Source: Ga0077527 sp038316355 (lineage in GTDB: Bacteria; Pseudomonadota; Gammaproteobacteria; Burkholderiales; SG8-41). From it: DNA of 64,000 bases. The DNA is taken from assembly GCA_038316355.1 (NCBI GenBank), contig JBBQAO010000006.1, positions 21,201 to 85,200 of the forward strand, in the 5' to 3' direction. The stretch's first letter is position 1, and every line of letters starts with the position of its first letter. Below the pieces are notes generated by a model. That model made no database searches and was not told the origin of the DNA. It worked only from the letters and a program-made list of their open reading frames with translations. Positions 45,917 to 54,671 of this stretch are shown here, piece by piece. A program made the position numbers and the translations under genes.

Positions 45917-47893
45917 ATGCCCATCGCCTCTGCGGGAATCGGCTCCGGTCTGGATGTCAATGGCCTGGTCAGACAATTGATGGCACTCGAAAGCCGTCCG
46001 TTGACGACGCTGGCCACGCGGGAAGCCAAATACCAGGCCCAGCTGACCGCCTACGGCAGCCTCAAGGGCGCGCTCTCGGCATTTCAGATCAGTGTTGCAG
46101 CGCTGGCCTCCCCCACACGTTATTCCACAGTCAATGCCAGCGTCACCGACGCTGCGGTCGCCACCGCCAGCGCCGGGGCGAATGCCGTGTCCGGCACCCA
46201 TACCCTGGAAGTCCAGGCACTGGCACAAGCGCAAAAGCTGGCCTCGGCGGCGCTCCCGTCAGCAACAGACGCAATCGGCAGCGGCACTCTGAGCATCCAG
46301 TTCGGCACCTATTCCGCCGGCAACTTCACCTCCAACCCGGACAAGGCGGTAAAGACCATCATCATCGGCAGCGGCAACTCTTCGCTGGCCGGGGTACGTG
46401 ACGCCATCAACGCTGCCGCCGCAGGCGTTACCGCCAGCATCATCAATGACGGCAGCGGTAACCGCCTCGTCCTCGCCTCCAATGACACTGGTCTCGCCAA
46501 CGCACTCCGGATCACCGTTGCTGACGATGATCTGGTCAACACCGACCAGTCGGGCCTCTCTCGGCTGGCCTATAACGCCGCCACCGGGGGTGTCAGCAAC
46601 CTTACTCAGACCGCTGCGCCTGGAAATGCGGCGCTGGTAATCGACGGTATCGCGATCATCAAGGCATCGAACACCGTGGATGATGCGCTTGAAGGCGTCA
46701 CCCTGAATCTGCTCAAAGTCAGCACACCCGGGACGACTGCGATCAGCGTCAGCCGCGACAACGCCAGCGTGCAATCCGCCGTGCAGTCCTTCGTAAAAGC
46801 CTACAACGACCTCAACAAGACCGTCACCGACCTGTCGAAGTACGACGCCGCGACCAAACGCGCCTCGACTCTGACCGGCGAAGCCACGCTGCGTTCTGTG
46901 CAGTCCCAGATGAAAGGCGCCCTCAACAACGCACTGTCATCCGCCGGGGGCGGATTCAGCACCCTTGCCGACATCGGCGTCACCTTTCAGAAGGACGGCA
47001 CACTCAAGCTCGATGCGAACAGGCTGAATACGGCTCTCGCCGATCCGGGCCGCGACATTGCTACGCTGTTTGCAGTGGTCGGCAAACCCACCGACAGCCT
47101 GGTGTCCTACGCCGGGTTCACCGAAGACACGCGGAATGGCACATATCTGCTGAACGTCAGCCAGATTGCCACCCAGGGGCGCGCAGTCGGCAGCGGCCCC
47201 GCTGCCCTCACCATCAGCGCCGGCGTCAACGACACCCTGGACATGACCGTCGACGGGGTTGCAGCATCGCTGACCCTTGATGCCGGCACCTACACGGCGG
47301 ACGCTCTCAGCGCCACCATCCAGTCCAGAGTGAACGGTGCGACAGCATTGACGGAAGCCGGCATCACCGTTTCAGTCACCCATGACGCAGGGGTGCTAAA
47401 CATCACCTCCAGACGTTACGGCGCCTCATCCAGCGTGACCGTCACCGGTGGCAATGGAAAAATCGACGTCTTTGGCGCGCCGCTGGAAACCTCAGGCGTC
47501 GATGTCGCCGGAACAATCGGCGGCACGGTTGCCGTCGGATCCGGCCGCACCTTGACTGGCAGCGCAGATGCGAGCGGCCTTGCACTGCTGATCCAGGGCG
47601 GCACCACCGGATTTCGCGGCTCGGTCACGCTGACCCGGGGATACGCCTATACGCTGGAAAAACTCGCGGCAAGAATGCTCGACAACGACAGCCTGCTCGA
47701 CGGTCGTATCGACGGCATCAACGCATCGATCAAGGACATCAACGCACAGCGCGATGCGCTGTCGCGTCGACTGGAGGTCATTGAAAAACGTTACCGCGCG
47801 CAGTTCAGCGCGCTGGACGGCATGATCGCCAGCATGAGCAAGACCAGTGATTTCCTGCAACAACAACTGGCAAACCTGCCCAAGAGCAGTTAG
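45917..47893 (+). CDS. fliD: Flagellar filament capping protein FliD
   Basis: 658 residues, longer than the 468 of Salmonella FliD, but polar-flagellar forms are often this long. N-terminal SAGIGSGLDVNGLVRQLMALE and the C-terminal coiled coil (RYRAQFSALDGMIASMSKTSDFLQQQL) are typical. The central part is rich in Ala, Thr and Gly, like hook-associated and cap proteins. It forms the cap under which flagellin folds. GGGG stands before ATG. fliS follows after 26 bases. Confidence 0.95.
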   Translation: MPIASAGIGSGLDVNGLVRQLMALESRPLTTLATREAKYQAQLTAYGSLKGALSAFQISVAALASPTRYSTVNASVTDAAVATASAGANAVSGTHTLEVQALAQAQKLASAALPSATDAIGSGTLSIQFGTYSAGNFTSNPDKAVKTIIIGSGNSSLAGVRDAINAAAAGVTASIINDGSGNRLVLASNDTGLANALRITVADDDLVNTDQSGLSRLAYNAATGGVSNLTQTAAPGNAALVIDGIAIIKASNTVDDALEGVTLNLLKVSTPGTTAISVSRDNASVQSAVQSFVKAYNDLNKTVTDLSKYDAATKRASTLTGEATLRSVQSQMKGALNNALSSAGGGFSTLADIGVTFQKDGTLKLDANRLNTALADPGRDIATLFAVVGKPTDSLVSYAGFTEDTRNGTYLLNVSQIATQGRAVGSGPAALTISAGVNDTLDMTVDGVAASLTLDAGTYTADALSATIQSRVNGATALTEAGITVSVTHDAGVLNITSRRYGASSSVTVTGGNGKIDVFGAPLETSGVDVAGTIGGTVAVGSGRTLTGSADASGLALLIQGGTTGFRGSVTLTRGYAYTLEKLAARMLDNDSLLDGRIDGINASIKDINAQRDALSRRLEVIEKRYRAQFSALDGMIASMSKTSDFLQQQLANLPKSS

Positions 47894-47919
47894 CAACGGC
47901 AAATACCAAGGAGAATGAA

Positions 47920-48390
47920 ATGTTTGCAACAGTGCGTAATCAGCTTTCCGCCTATCAACGGGTGTGCGTAGAAACCGATGTGCTCACCGCGGATTCGCAT
48001 AAACTCGTGCTGATGCTGTTCGAGGGCGCGCTGCTTGCACTTGCCGATGCACAATTGCACATGCAGCGGCGCGAAACCGCCGAAAAAGGACTCGCACTCT
48101 CCAAAGCGCTGATGATCATCGACGGCGGGCTCAAAGCCAGTCTCGACGTCAAGGCCGGGGGCAAGCTTGGCGAGCATCTGGCAGCGCTTTACGATTACAT
48201 GTGCGACCGCCTGCTACACGCCAACCTGCATAACAGGGTGGATATCGTCGAAGAAATACGCCAGCTTTTGCTCGGGTTGCGCGGTGCATGGTTGCAAATC
48301 AGCCCTGAAAAAACACAACCACCGGTGCATCAAGCCTACGCCGCTCAATCTGTCGTTGCCACCCAAAGCAGCACTTCAGTTCTGGCCTGA
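47920..48390 (+). CDS. fliS: Flagellin chaperone FliS
   Basis: 156 residues, slightly longer than usual (about 130) because of a tail after the helical core. The four-helix bundle has YQRVCVETDVLTADSHKLVLMLFEGAL near the start. FliS holds flagellin unfolded before export. AAGGAGA lies before ATG. It is followed by fliT after 5 bases. Confidence 0.95.
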   Translation: MFATVRNQLSAYQRVCVETDVLTADSHKLVLMLFEGALLALADAQLHMQRRETAEKGLALSKALMIIDGGLKASLDVKAGGKLGEHLAALYDYMCDRLLHANLHNRVDIVEEIRQLLLGLRGAWLQISPEKTQPPVHQAYAAQSVVATQSSTSVLA

Positions 48391-48395
48391 CACCA

Positions 48396-48716
48396 ATGGA
48401 TAATCAACAGGTTATCGCAATATTCGAAGATGCAGCCAGACTGACCCGGGAGATGCTGGGGGACGCGCGCGCGCAACAGTGGGATAACGTCGCGGCCAAG
48501 GAAAAACGGTGCGCCGAAGAGCTGGCCAGACTACCATCAACCATGCCCGGGGAGGCAGATCCCGTGCACCAGCGACGCAAGGCCGAGCTGATCCGCGACA
48601 TGCTCGAAAATAACGCCGAGATCCGCATGCTGGCCGAGCCCTGGCTCGCGCGTCTGTCCGAACTGATCGGCTGCACCCGGCAGCAGTCACGCCTGCACCG
48701 CATGTATCGCGATTGA
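48396..48716 (+). CDS. fliT: FliT-like flagellar chaperone
   Basis: 106 residues, all helical, with the weak FliT pattern (VAAKEKRCAEELARL; IRDMLENNAEIRML). Position after fliS supports the call more than the sequence. FliT guards FliD before export and can also hold back FlhDC in enterics. Confidence 0.82.
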   Translation: MDNQQVIAIFEDAARLTREMLGDARAQQWDNVAAKEKRCAEELARLPSTMPGEADPVHQRRKAELIRDMLENNAEIRMLAEPWLARLSELIGCTRQQSRLHRMYRD

Positions 48717-48746
48717 TGAAACTGAATCGACGCAACCGTACCCCCC

Positions 48747-49748
48747 ATGTTCAACCGACTTGCAGACCGCGTGCGACTGCGCACGCAAAACGGCGCATCT
48801 GAAACGTCCCGAGGTCCTGCTGCATCCCCGGGTGCGCGGCCACGCGAACTCGCGCCGGGTGATGTCGTGCAGGGATATGTGGAGTCGGTGCAAGATGACG
48901 GCATCGCAAAAGTGTTTATCGAGCACCGTCCTTACCTGCTGCGGTTGCCGATCGACGTAAAAGCCGGTTATGCACTGCAGTTGACGGTGAGTGCGCGCGA
49001 TCCGGCGCTGCGCTTTACGCTGAGCGAAAATCCTGATTCGCCAGATCCTGGCACCCGCTTGAGCGAGGCTGCCCGGTTCATTACGGCGCTGCTGGCGGAA
49101 AGCGAGAAATTGCCGGTAACGCGCGCAGTAACAGGCGGCATCCCCCTGTTGCCGAATCCGCCGCTTGACGGCGCCGAGATGGCGGATGCGCTGCAGCATG
49201 CTTTCACCGAAAGCGGCATGTTCTATGAAGCCCACCAGGCGCAATGGGTTGCCGGTGAACGTCCACTGGATTCGCTGATGAACGAGCCGCAGGCGCGGCT
49301 GTCGCCGCTCACCCCGGGCAGCACGAACGAATCCGACGCCACTGGCGCGACCATCATTCAGAACACAGACGAACTGCCGGTACATCGCGATGCATTGCCC
49401 ATTGTCAGACAGCAACTGGAGACTCTGGACAGCCGGAAAATCGTATGGCGGGGCCTGGTCTGGAACGATCAGCCTCTGGAATGGCACATTTCCCAACCGG
49501 CAACCGGCGGCCAGGCGTTCGATGAGGAGCCAGCCTGGCATGCGCGTCTCGTGCTCACCCTGCCACGCCTCGGCACTCTGGCGGTGACATTGCTCGTCAG
49601 CAGCCGTGCTGCATCCATCAGCATCGAGCCCACTGCGTCAGAAACTGCAAAGGAGATCGCCCTGCACCGCAAAAGACTGTTGCAGGCACTGCAAGCCTCT
49701 GGCATCCACCCAGTCACCGTATCGATTGACATCGATGAAATACGCTGA
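48747..49748 (+). CDS. FliK-like flagellar protein, second copy type
   Basis: 333 residues. The C-terminal part (about 240-333) has a FliK/Flg_hook-like pattern: WHARLVLTLPRLGTLAVTLLVSS and a final stretch HRKRLLQALQASGIHPVTVSIDID. The N-terminus is not recognised. A canonical fliK exists at 58300-59376, so this one may have a different role, for example with the FhlB-like protein encoded right behind it (14-base overlap). Such fliK-like/fhlB pairs occur in other polar-flagellated proteobacteria. Its exact function is unknown. Confidence 0.72.
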   Translation: MFNRLADRVRLRTQNGASETSRGPAASPGARPRELAPGDVVQGYVESVQDDGIAKVFIEHRPYLLRLPIDVKAGYALQLTVSARDPALRFTLSENPDSPDPGTRLSEAARFITALLAESEKLPVTRAVTGGIPLLPNPPLDGAEMADALQHAFTESGMFYEAHQAQWVAGERPLDSLMNEPQARLSPLTPGSTNESDATGATIIQNTDELPVHRDALPIVRQQLETLDSRKIVWRGLVWNDQPLEWHISQPATGGQAFDEEPAWHARLVLTLPRLGTLAVTLLVSSRAASISIEPTASETAKEIALHRKRLLQALQASGIHPVTVSIDIDEIR

Positions 49749-50028
49749 GACAAAAACGTCCGCCATCGCGCGGGTATACAGCGTACGCGGGGAAACGACA
49801 TGTGCTTCGGCGCAGGATGATCGACTAATCGCAGAGAACATTATCCGAACCTCGCGCGAAGCAGGCATCTACGCCCACCAATCTCCATCGCTGGTCGCGT
49901 TGTTGATGAAAGTCGATCTTGATGCCCGGATCCCGCCCCGGCTGTACACGGCAACCGCGGAATTGCTGGTGTGGCTGCATCAAATCGACACCACTGCCGA
50001 ACCGGGAAACGCCTCGCAGAAGGGTTGA
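49735..50028 (+). CDS. FhlB-like protein (FlhB C-terminal domain homologue)
   Basis: 97 residues from ATG 49735 inside the end of the fliK-like gene; the frame is open further upstream but only as a shadow of that gene. The pattern ARVYSVRG, ENIIRTSREAGIYAHQSPSLVALL and the end PPRLYTATAELLVWLHQ matches the cytoplasmic domain of FlhB/YscU. The NPTH self-cleavage motif and the membrane part are absent. It could stand in for cleaved FlhB in the switch of export specificity. Confidence 0.85.
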   Translation: MKYAETKTSAIARVYSVRGETTCASAQDDRLIAENIIRTSREAGIYAHQSPSLVALLMKVDLDARIPPRLYTATAELLVWLHQIDTTAEPGNASQKG

Positions 50029-50208
50029 AAACGGGCTGCGCTGCCCGGCGATGCGCGGTCACCGGCAATTGCCGCGGTCACACGAATTCCCCGGATTATT
50101 CCGCCCTGTTCCGCGCTTTGCATGCTTTGCGGTTCGCTAGACTTGCGCTACAGGATACCGCTCAACCACGTTCAGACATAGTCAACTGCAGACACAGGAC
50201 CGCGCACC

Positions 50209-50940
50209 ATGGCTGTATCACACAACGCCTTCATGATCGGGGCAAAACTCGAAATCCTGCATATCCTCAACGCGCTGATGCGCAAGGCGGCGCTGATAAC
50301 CGTCAACATCGATGCCCGCGAGTTCTTCCTGACCTCGCTGCTCGGCATCGATGAAAAGTCGAACCGCCTGTACTTTGAACGCGGACGAGCCTCAGCCGGA
50401 ATCCCGAACATCAGGACAGACCGGAAAATCTCATATCGAACCAAACTCGATCAGGTGGAGATCCGCTTCAGTAGCACCGGCATGCGCAGCACGATTTATG
50501 CCGGAAACGAGGCTTATGAAATTCCATTGCCTGAAGAATTGCAGCGTATACAGCGCCGCGATTCGTACCGCGTACAAACCCCGCTGATCAAGGCGCTTAA
50601 ATGCCGGCTCACCCGCGAGGACGCACCAAAATTGGACGCTGTGGAACTGAACATCATCAACATCAGTTGCGGTGGCATCGCAATCCAGTGTCCGCCTGAA
50701 CAATTCAAACCGCAAATCGGCGACCGCTACGATTGCTTACTGCTGCTTCCGGGCTCGTCGGGACTTCAGGTGACTGTGACGGTCTGCGATACCAATGAAA
50801 CCAAACTGCTGAACGGCAACAAGAGCCGGCATACGGGCTGCGCCCTTGTCGCACCTCCGGAAAGCACGCGTGCAGCCATCCAGCGCTATATCATGACAAT
50901 GGAGCGGCAGCAGCGCATGCAACACGCAGCGCACAATTGA
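50209..50940 (+). CDS. YcgR-like PilZ flagellar brake protein
   Basis: 243 residues. A YcgR N-terminal domain (about 10-110) precedes a PilZ domain (about 112-235). The c-di-GMP-binding motifs are RxxxR at R117-R121 (QRRDSYR) and a D/NxSxxG motif as N151-I-S153-C-G-G156 (Asn in place of Asp). The family slows the motor when c-di-GMP is high. It sits at the end of the filament gene run and next to several cyclases, so a c-di-GMP loop is plausible. No clear promoter was seen in the 180 bases before it. Confidence 0.88.
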   Translation: MAVSHNAFMIGAKLEILHILNALMRKAALITVNIDAREFFLTSLLGIDEKSNRLYFERGRASAGIPNIRTDRKISYRTKLDQVEIRFSSTGMRSTIYAGNEAYEIPLPEELQRIQRRDSYRVQTPLIKALKCRLTREDAPKLDAVELNIINISCGGIAIQCPPEQFKPQIGDRYDCLLLLPGSSGLQVTVTVCDTNETKLLNGNKSRHTGCALVAPPESTRAAIQRYIMTMERQQRMQHAAHN

Positions 50941-50984
50941 GAAACGGGCAAATCGCCCTCCACACACAAGACGACCATCACTGG

Positions 50985-52313
50985 TCAGCCGAGCAGATTT
51001 CTCGTCGCCTCCACCGCCTTGTCCAGCTCTTCGCCTGCCGAATCAAGGTCGGCGTCTCCCGGAAACAGCTGTGCTTTTGATGCTGCCGCGTCAAGATCCC
51101 CGGGAGTTGCAAGCGCTTCGCCATACCCCCTGGAGCGAGCCAGCAGATTGGCCAGGTGCACAATCAGCAGCTGGCGGGACATCGTCTTGGCGCTGCCAAG
51201 ATCATCGTGGTATCCGGCCACGACCAGGAAATCTTCGTCAAACCGCCAGCGCCGCATCAGAGCAACGCCGAACTGCGCATGATGGGTGCGCAGGAACATG
51301 CGAAACAGGGCAGCGCCTTCTTCGCCTTCGATGAGTTTGCCGCCGACATCGGACTGTGCAATCGCATGCAGCATGGCCAGCTTGCCGACATCGTGCAAAA
51401 GGCCGAGCGAGAACAGCTTGGTGGTGGGAGCCCTTTCAACCAACCGCCCCAATATCATGCATGCGTGGGCGCAAGCCATGCTGTGCACCCACAGTTCATC
51501 CAGGAACGGCATATATGCAGGACTGCGCGAGCTGTAAAGCGAACGTTTTGCCAGCATCTCGGCCATGTTGCATGCACCCGCGAGGCCGATGCGGCTCACC
51601 GCGTTTTCGATGGTGTCAACCTTGCGGACATTCGCATACTGTGCCGAGTTGGCGACCTGGAGCAGTTTCGCACTGACTGCCGCGTCCTGTGAAAGCAGCC
51701 GGGAGATCTCGCTGATACCGACGTCGGTGTCCAGCAGTTCACGCAACTTCATCGCGATCTGCGGATAGGCCGGAAGCGCGAGATCGCCGCTGCGCAGACG
51801 CACCGCCAGTTCTTCATTGAAGCTGCGCTTCGGAGATACCGGCACCACCGGCCGTGCCGCGCCAACGGCATGGTCGCGCCCCGCCTTGGCGTCATTCTCC
51901 AGTTCGCCAATGCGCTTGCGCAACTCGGCCACCTCGCTTCGTAGCGCAACACTGGCGCAATTTCTCGAGATCACTTCTTCCAAAGCTTGCGGCACTATGT
52001 CTTCGTAGGCTTTCACCTTCACCAGATAGCAGGCGGCACCCTTGCACATCGCGGTGACAGCGCGAGCCTGGTCCTCCACCGTCGTGGTCACCAGCAAGGG
52101 CACGGGCATCCGCCTGAACGTTTCCAGCAAAGCGCCGGTTTTATCCCCGTCAATGATGTTCAGATCGAGGATCAGCGCAACCGACCCGGACACTGCGACG
52201 CTCAGCATGGCAGCATCGACCACGATTTTTACTTCGTACAGCGGCGCAAGCGCGGCCGACAGGGCGCGCGATTCTCCCGGATTGCGGTTCGCGACAATGA
52301 CAGTTTTCAACAT
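50985..52313 (-). CDS. Receiver-like and HDOD-domain protein
   Basis: 442 residues from MLKTVIVANR at 52313. An ATG at 52337 is in frame but lies upstream of the predicted sigma28 transcript start, so 52313 is preferred. The N-terminal receiver-like domain (about 1-115) has lost its acidic pair (VIVANRNP) but keeps an Asp in LILDLN. A coiled coil (about 125-145) and an HDOD domain (about 175-375, ALPAYPQIAMKLRELL; LLHDVGKLAML) follow. HDOD proteins lack the catalytic HD pair of HD-GYP and act through protein contacts, often in motility or chemotaxis control. The gene converges on the PilZ gene. Confidence 0.88.
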   Translation of the reverse strand: MLKTVIVANRNPGESRALSAALAPLYEVKIVVDAAMLSVAVSGSVALILDLNIIDGDKTGALLETFRRMPVPLLVTTTVEDQARAVTAMCKGAACYLVKVKAYEDIVPQALEEVISRNCASVALRSEVAELRKRIGELENDAKAGRDHAVGAARPVVPVSPKRSFNEELAVRLRSGDLALPAYPQIAMKLRELLDTDVGISEISRLLSQDAAVSAKLLQVANSAQYANVRKVDTIENAVSRIGLAGACNMAEMLAKRSLYSSRSPAYMPFLDELWVHSMACAHACMILGRLVERAPTTKLFSLGLLHDVGKLAMLHAIAQSDVGGKLIEGEEGAALFRMFLRTHHAQFGVALMRRWRFDEDFLVVAGYHDDLGSAKTMSRQLLIVHLANLLARSRGYGEALATPGDLDAAASKAQLFPGDADLDSAGEELDKAVEATRNLLG

Positions 52314-52340
52314 CTGGAAAAGTATCCTTTGACCCATGGT

Positions 52341-52367
52341 TCAACGGCCGGATACGCGGAATCTTTA
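52341..52367 (-). promoter_or_regulatory. Sigma28 (FliA) promoter of the HDOD gene
   Basis: On the minus strand TAAAGATT (52367-52360) is followed after exactly 11 bases by GCCGTTGA (52348-52341); consensus TAAAGTTT-N11-GCCGATAA. The predicted start near 52334 lies 21 bases before the ATG at 52313. Confidence 0.7.
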
Positions 52368-52504
52368 AGCAGATTTGCGACGACGCATGGCGCCGGCATG
52401 AGCGGATTCCGGATCATGGCCCGCTTGAGAAACGGCGCAGGGAACAGCTTAAAACCGCCTGGTTATGGTTCCGGGTGCCTGCCGGCGGCGGTAGAACTAT
52501 GCCT

Positions 52505-52834
52505 CTACACCTGCATGTTCATGATGTCGTGATAGGCAGAAACCAGCCGATTGCGTACTTGAACCGTCTGCTGGAACCCGATATTCGCCTTCTGCAGCGA
52601 AATCATCACGTCCTGCAAATTGGTGCCCGGAACACCCAGTTCGAACTGCTTTGCCATCTGGACGGCCTGTTGCTGGCGGCCGTTCACACTGTCGAGGGAA
52701 GTCTTGAAGACCGTCGCAAAATCCGCTTGCTTGATGCCATTGAGCTCAGCTGCAGGCGCTGCTTTGTTAATGCCGGTGCGCGCAGCCGCACTGCGCAACT
52801 GCGCAAGAACCTGGTCAATCGCACTGGTTTCCAT
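52505..52834 (-). CDS. fliE: Flagellar hook-basal body protein FliE
   Basis: 109 residues from METSAIDQV, with GGAGG 4 bases before ATG; the frame is open to 52894. Conserved C-terminal part: ELGVPGTNLQDVMISLQKANIGFQQTVQVRNRLVSAYHDIM. FliE joins the MS ring to the proximal rod and export gate. It is transcribed away from fliF, unlike the usual fliE-fliF order, with 229 bases between start codons. Confidence 0.95.
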   Translation of the reverse strand: METSAIDQVLAQLRSAAARTGINKAAPAAELNGIKQADFATVFKTSLDSVNGRQQQAVQMAKQFELGVPGTNLQDVMISLQKANIGFQQTVQVRNRLVSAYHDIMNMQV

Positions 52835-53063
52835 GAAGCCTCCGGCCATCGGATGTCTGCTGCGTGATTGCCGTTGTGGCTGATCTGATCGCACCAGATG
52901 GAACGCATCATAAGAACACCCACCGGAGGCACAACGGCAAAACAGGACCGGAAAACCGGCGTTATCCGGCGCATCCCTCCCGGAACACGTGTTGATAATC
53001 GGATCACTGCCAAAAACACGGCATCAACGCTACAGATCACCGCATGAACAGCCGATAACGCCG

Positions 53064-54671
53064 ATGGATACCCAAGCACAAACACTCGCCATCCCCGCAC
53101 GGGGAGTCATGCCTCTCCTCAATCCGCAGCGTCTCGGGTTCATGCTGGCCACGGCTACTGTGGTCGCCGTGCTGGTCGCCGGATACATGTGGAGCCAGAC
53201 ACCCGACTATCGAGTGCTCTACGGCAACCTTTCGGACCGCGACGGCGGTGCCGTCATAGCCGCACTTCAGCAAATGAACGTTCCCTACAAGTTCGCTGAA
53301 GGCGGCGCATTGTCGGTACCGGCGGGACAGGTGCATGAGGTAAGGCTGCGGCTGGCAGGACAAGGACTGCCCAAGGGCGGACTGATCGGATTCGAAGTGA
53401 TGGAAAGTCAGAAATTCGGTACCAGCCAGTTTGCCGAGCAAATCAACTACCAGAGGGGTCTCGAGGGTGAACTCGCACGCTCGATACAGGCCCTCTCCTC
53501 GGTGCAGAGCGCACGTGTCCATCTCGCACTGGCGCGACAAACCGCTTTCCTCAGGGAGCAGTCGAAACCCAGCGCCTCGGTGATTCTCGGCCTCTTCCCC
53601 GGGCGCACCCTGGATGCGACACAGGTCAGCGCTGTTGTTCACCTGGTCAGCAACAGTGTCCCCGACCTTCAGGCCAAGAATGTCAGTATCGTCGATCAGC
53701 ACGGCAACCTGCTCAGCGCGCCCAGCACTGAAAGCGCACGCGGCGTCCTCGAACCGACGCAGATCAAATACCGCCACGATCTCGAGCAGAGTTACATCAG
53801 CCGCATTGAGGCGATAATCTCGCCGCTGACCGGCGCCGCGAATGTCCGGGCCCAGGTGACGGCCGATCTCGATTTCACCCAGAGCGAACACGCCGAGGAG
53901 ATTTACAAGCCGAACCAGGCAACGGCGGATTCCGCGGTACGCAGCCGACAGACCAGCGAAACGAATGCCGCTAGCGCCGCAACGACAGGCGGCGTCCCCG
54001 GCGCGCTCTCCAACCAGCCGCCGGCCCAGCCGACCAGCCCGGTCACCGGCGTCGCCACCACTTTGACGGCACAACCGGCACCTTCCAGCGCGCGCAAGGA
54101 TGCGACCATCAACTACGAGGTCGACCGAACCATACGCCACACGCGACAGGAACTCGGACGCATCAAACGGCTTGCCGTCGCGGTGGTCGTAAACCACCGT
54201 TCAAAAATCGACGCCAAGGGCAAGGAGACTCTGGCTCCGCTGAGCGAGGCCGAACTCGCGAAACTGACCAACCTGGTCAAGGAAGTGATGGGCTACAGCC
54301 AGGAACGCGGCGACACGATCAGCGTCATCAACAGCCCGTTCAGCGTCGCCGCGAAGGAGAAGCTGCCGGAAATTCCGGTGTGGAAAGATCCGGAAACGCT
54401 GGATCTCGCCAAGGTAATCGGCAAAAACGCGCTGATCGCGGGCGTGCTGCTGTTCATCGTGCTGGTTGTGCTGAAGCCGGTGCTCAAGTCCTACGCGCTG
54501 GTGGCACCGCTGCAGCTCGAATCCGGGACCGGCCGGACACCGGAAGAAAACCAGATCGCACAACTGGGCAGCTACGAGCAACAAGTCGACCACGCCAAAC
54601 AGATTGCACGTTCCGATCCCAGGGTCGTGGCCAATGTGGTCAAGGATTGGGTAGGCAGTAATGGAAAATGA
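53064..54671 (+). CDS. fliF: Flagellar MS-ring protein FliF
   Basis: 535 residues from ATG 53064. TM1 lies at about 25-45 and TM2 at about 445-465; ring-building motifs lie between, such as QTPDYRVLYGNLSDRDGGAVIAAL and GLEGELARSIQALSSVQSARVHLA. The C-terminal tail binds FliG. The start is uncertain: the frame is open from 52989, no clear Shine-Dalgarno precedes 53064, and another ATG (53109) has GGGGAG only 2 bases away. The end overlaps fliG by 11 bases. Confidence 0.95.
   Translation: MDTQAQTLAIPARGVMPLLNPQRLGFMLATATVVAVLVAGYMWSQTPDYRVLYGNLSDRDGGAVIAALQQMNVPYKFAEGGALSVPAGQVHEVRLRLAGQGLPKGGLIGFEVMESQKFGTSQFAEQINYQRGLEGELARSIQALSSVQSARVHLALARQTAFLREQSKPSASVILGLFPGRTLDATQVSAVVHLVSNSVPDLQAKNVSIVDQHGNLLSAPSTESARGVLEPTQIKYRHDLEQSYISRIEAIISPLTGAANVRAQVTADLDFTQSEHAEEIYKPNQATADSAVRSRQTSETNAASAATTGGVPGALSNQPPAQPTSPVTGVATTLTAQPAPSSARKDATINYEVDRTIRHTRQELGRIKRLAVAVVVNHRSKIDAKGKETLAPLSEAELAKLTNLVKEVMGYSQERGDTISVINSPFSVAAKEKLPEIPVWKDPETLDLAKVIGKNALIAGVLLFIVLVVLKPVLKSYALVAPLQLESGTGRTPEENQIAQLGSYEQQVDHAKQIARSDPRVVANVVKDWVGSNGK

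Noticed and set aside
53037..54197. 386-residue minus-strand frame opposite fliF
   Set aside because: Antisense shadow of fliF; no conserved motif and no ribosome site.
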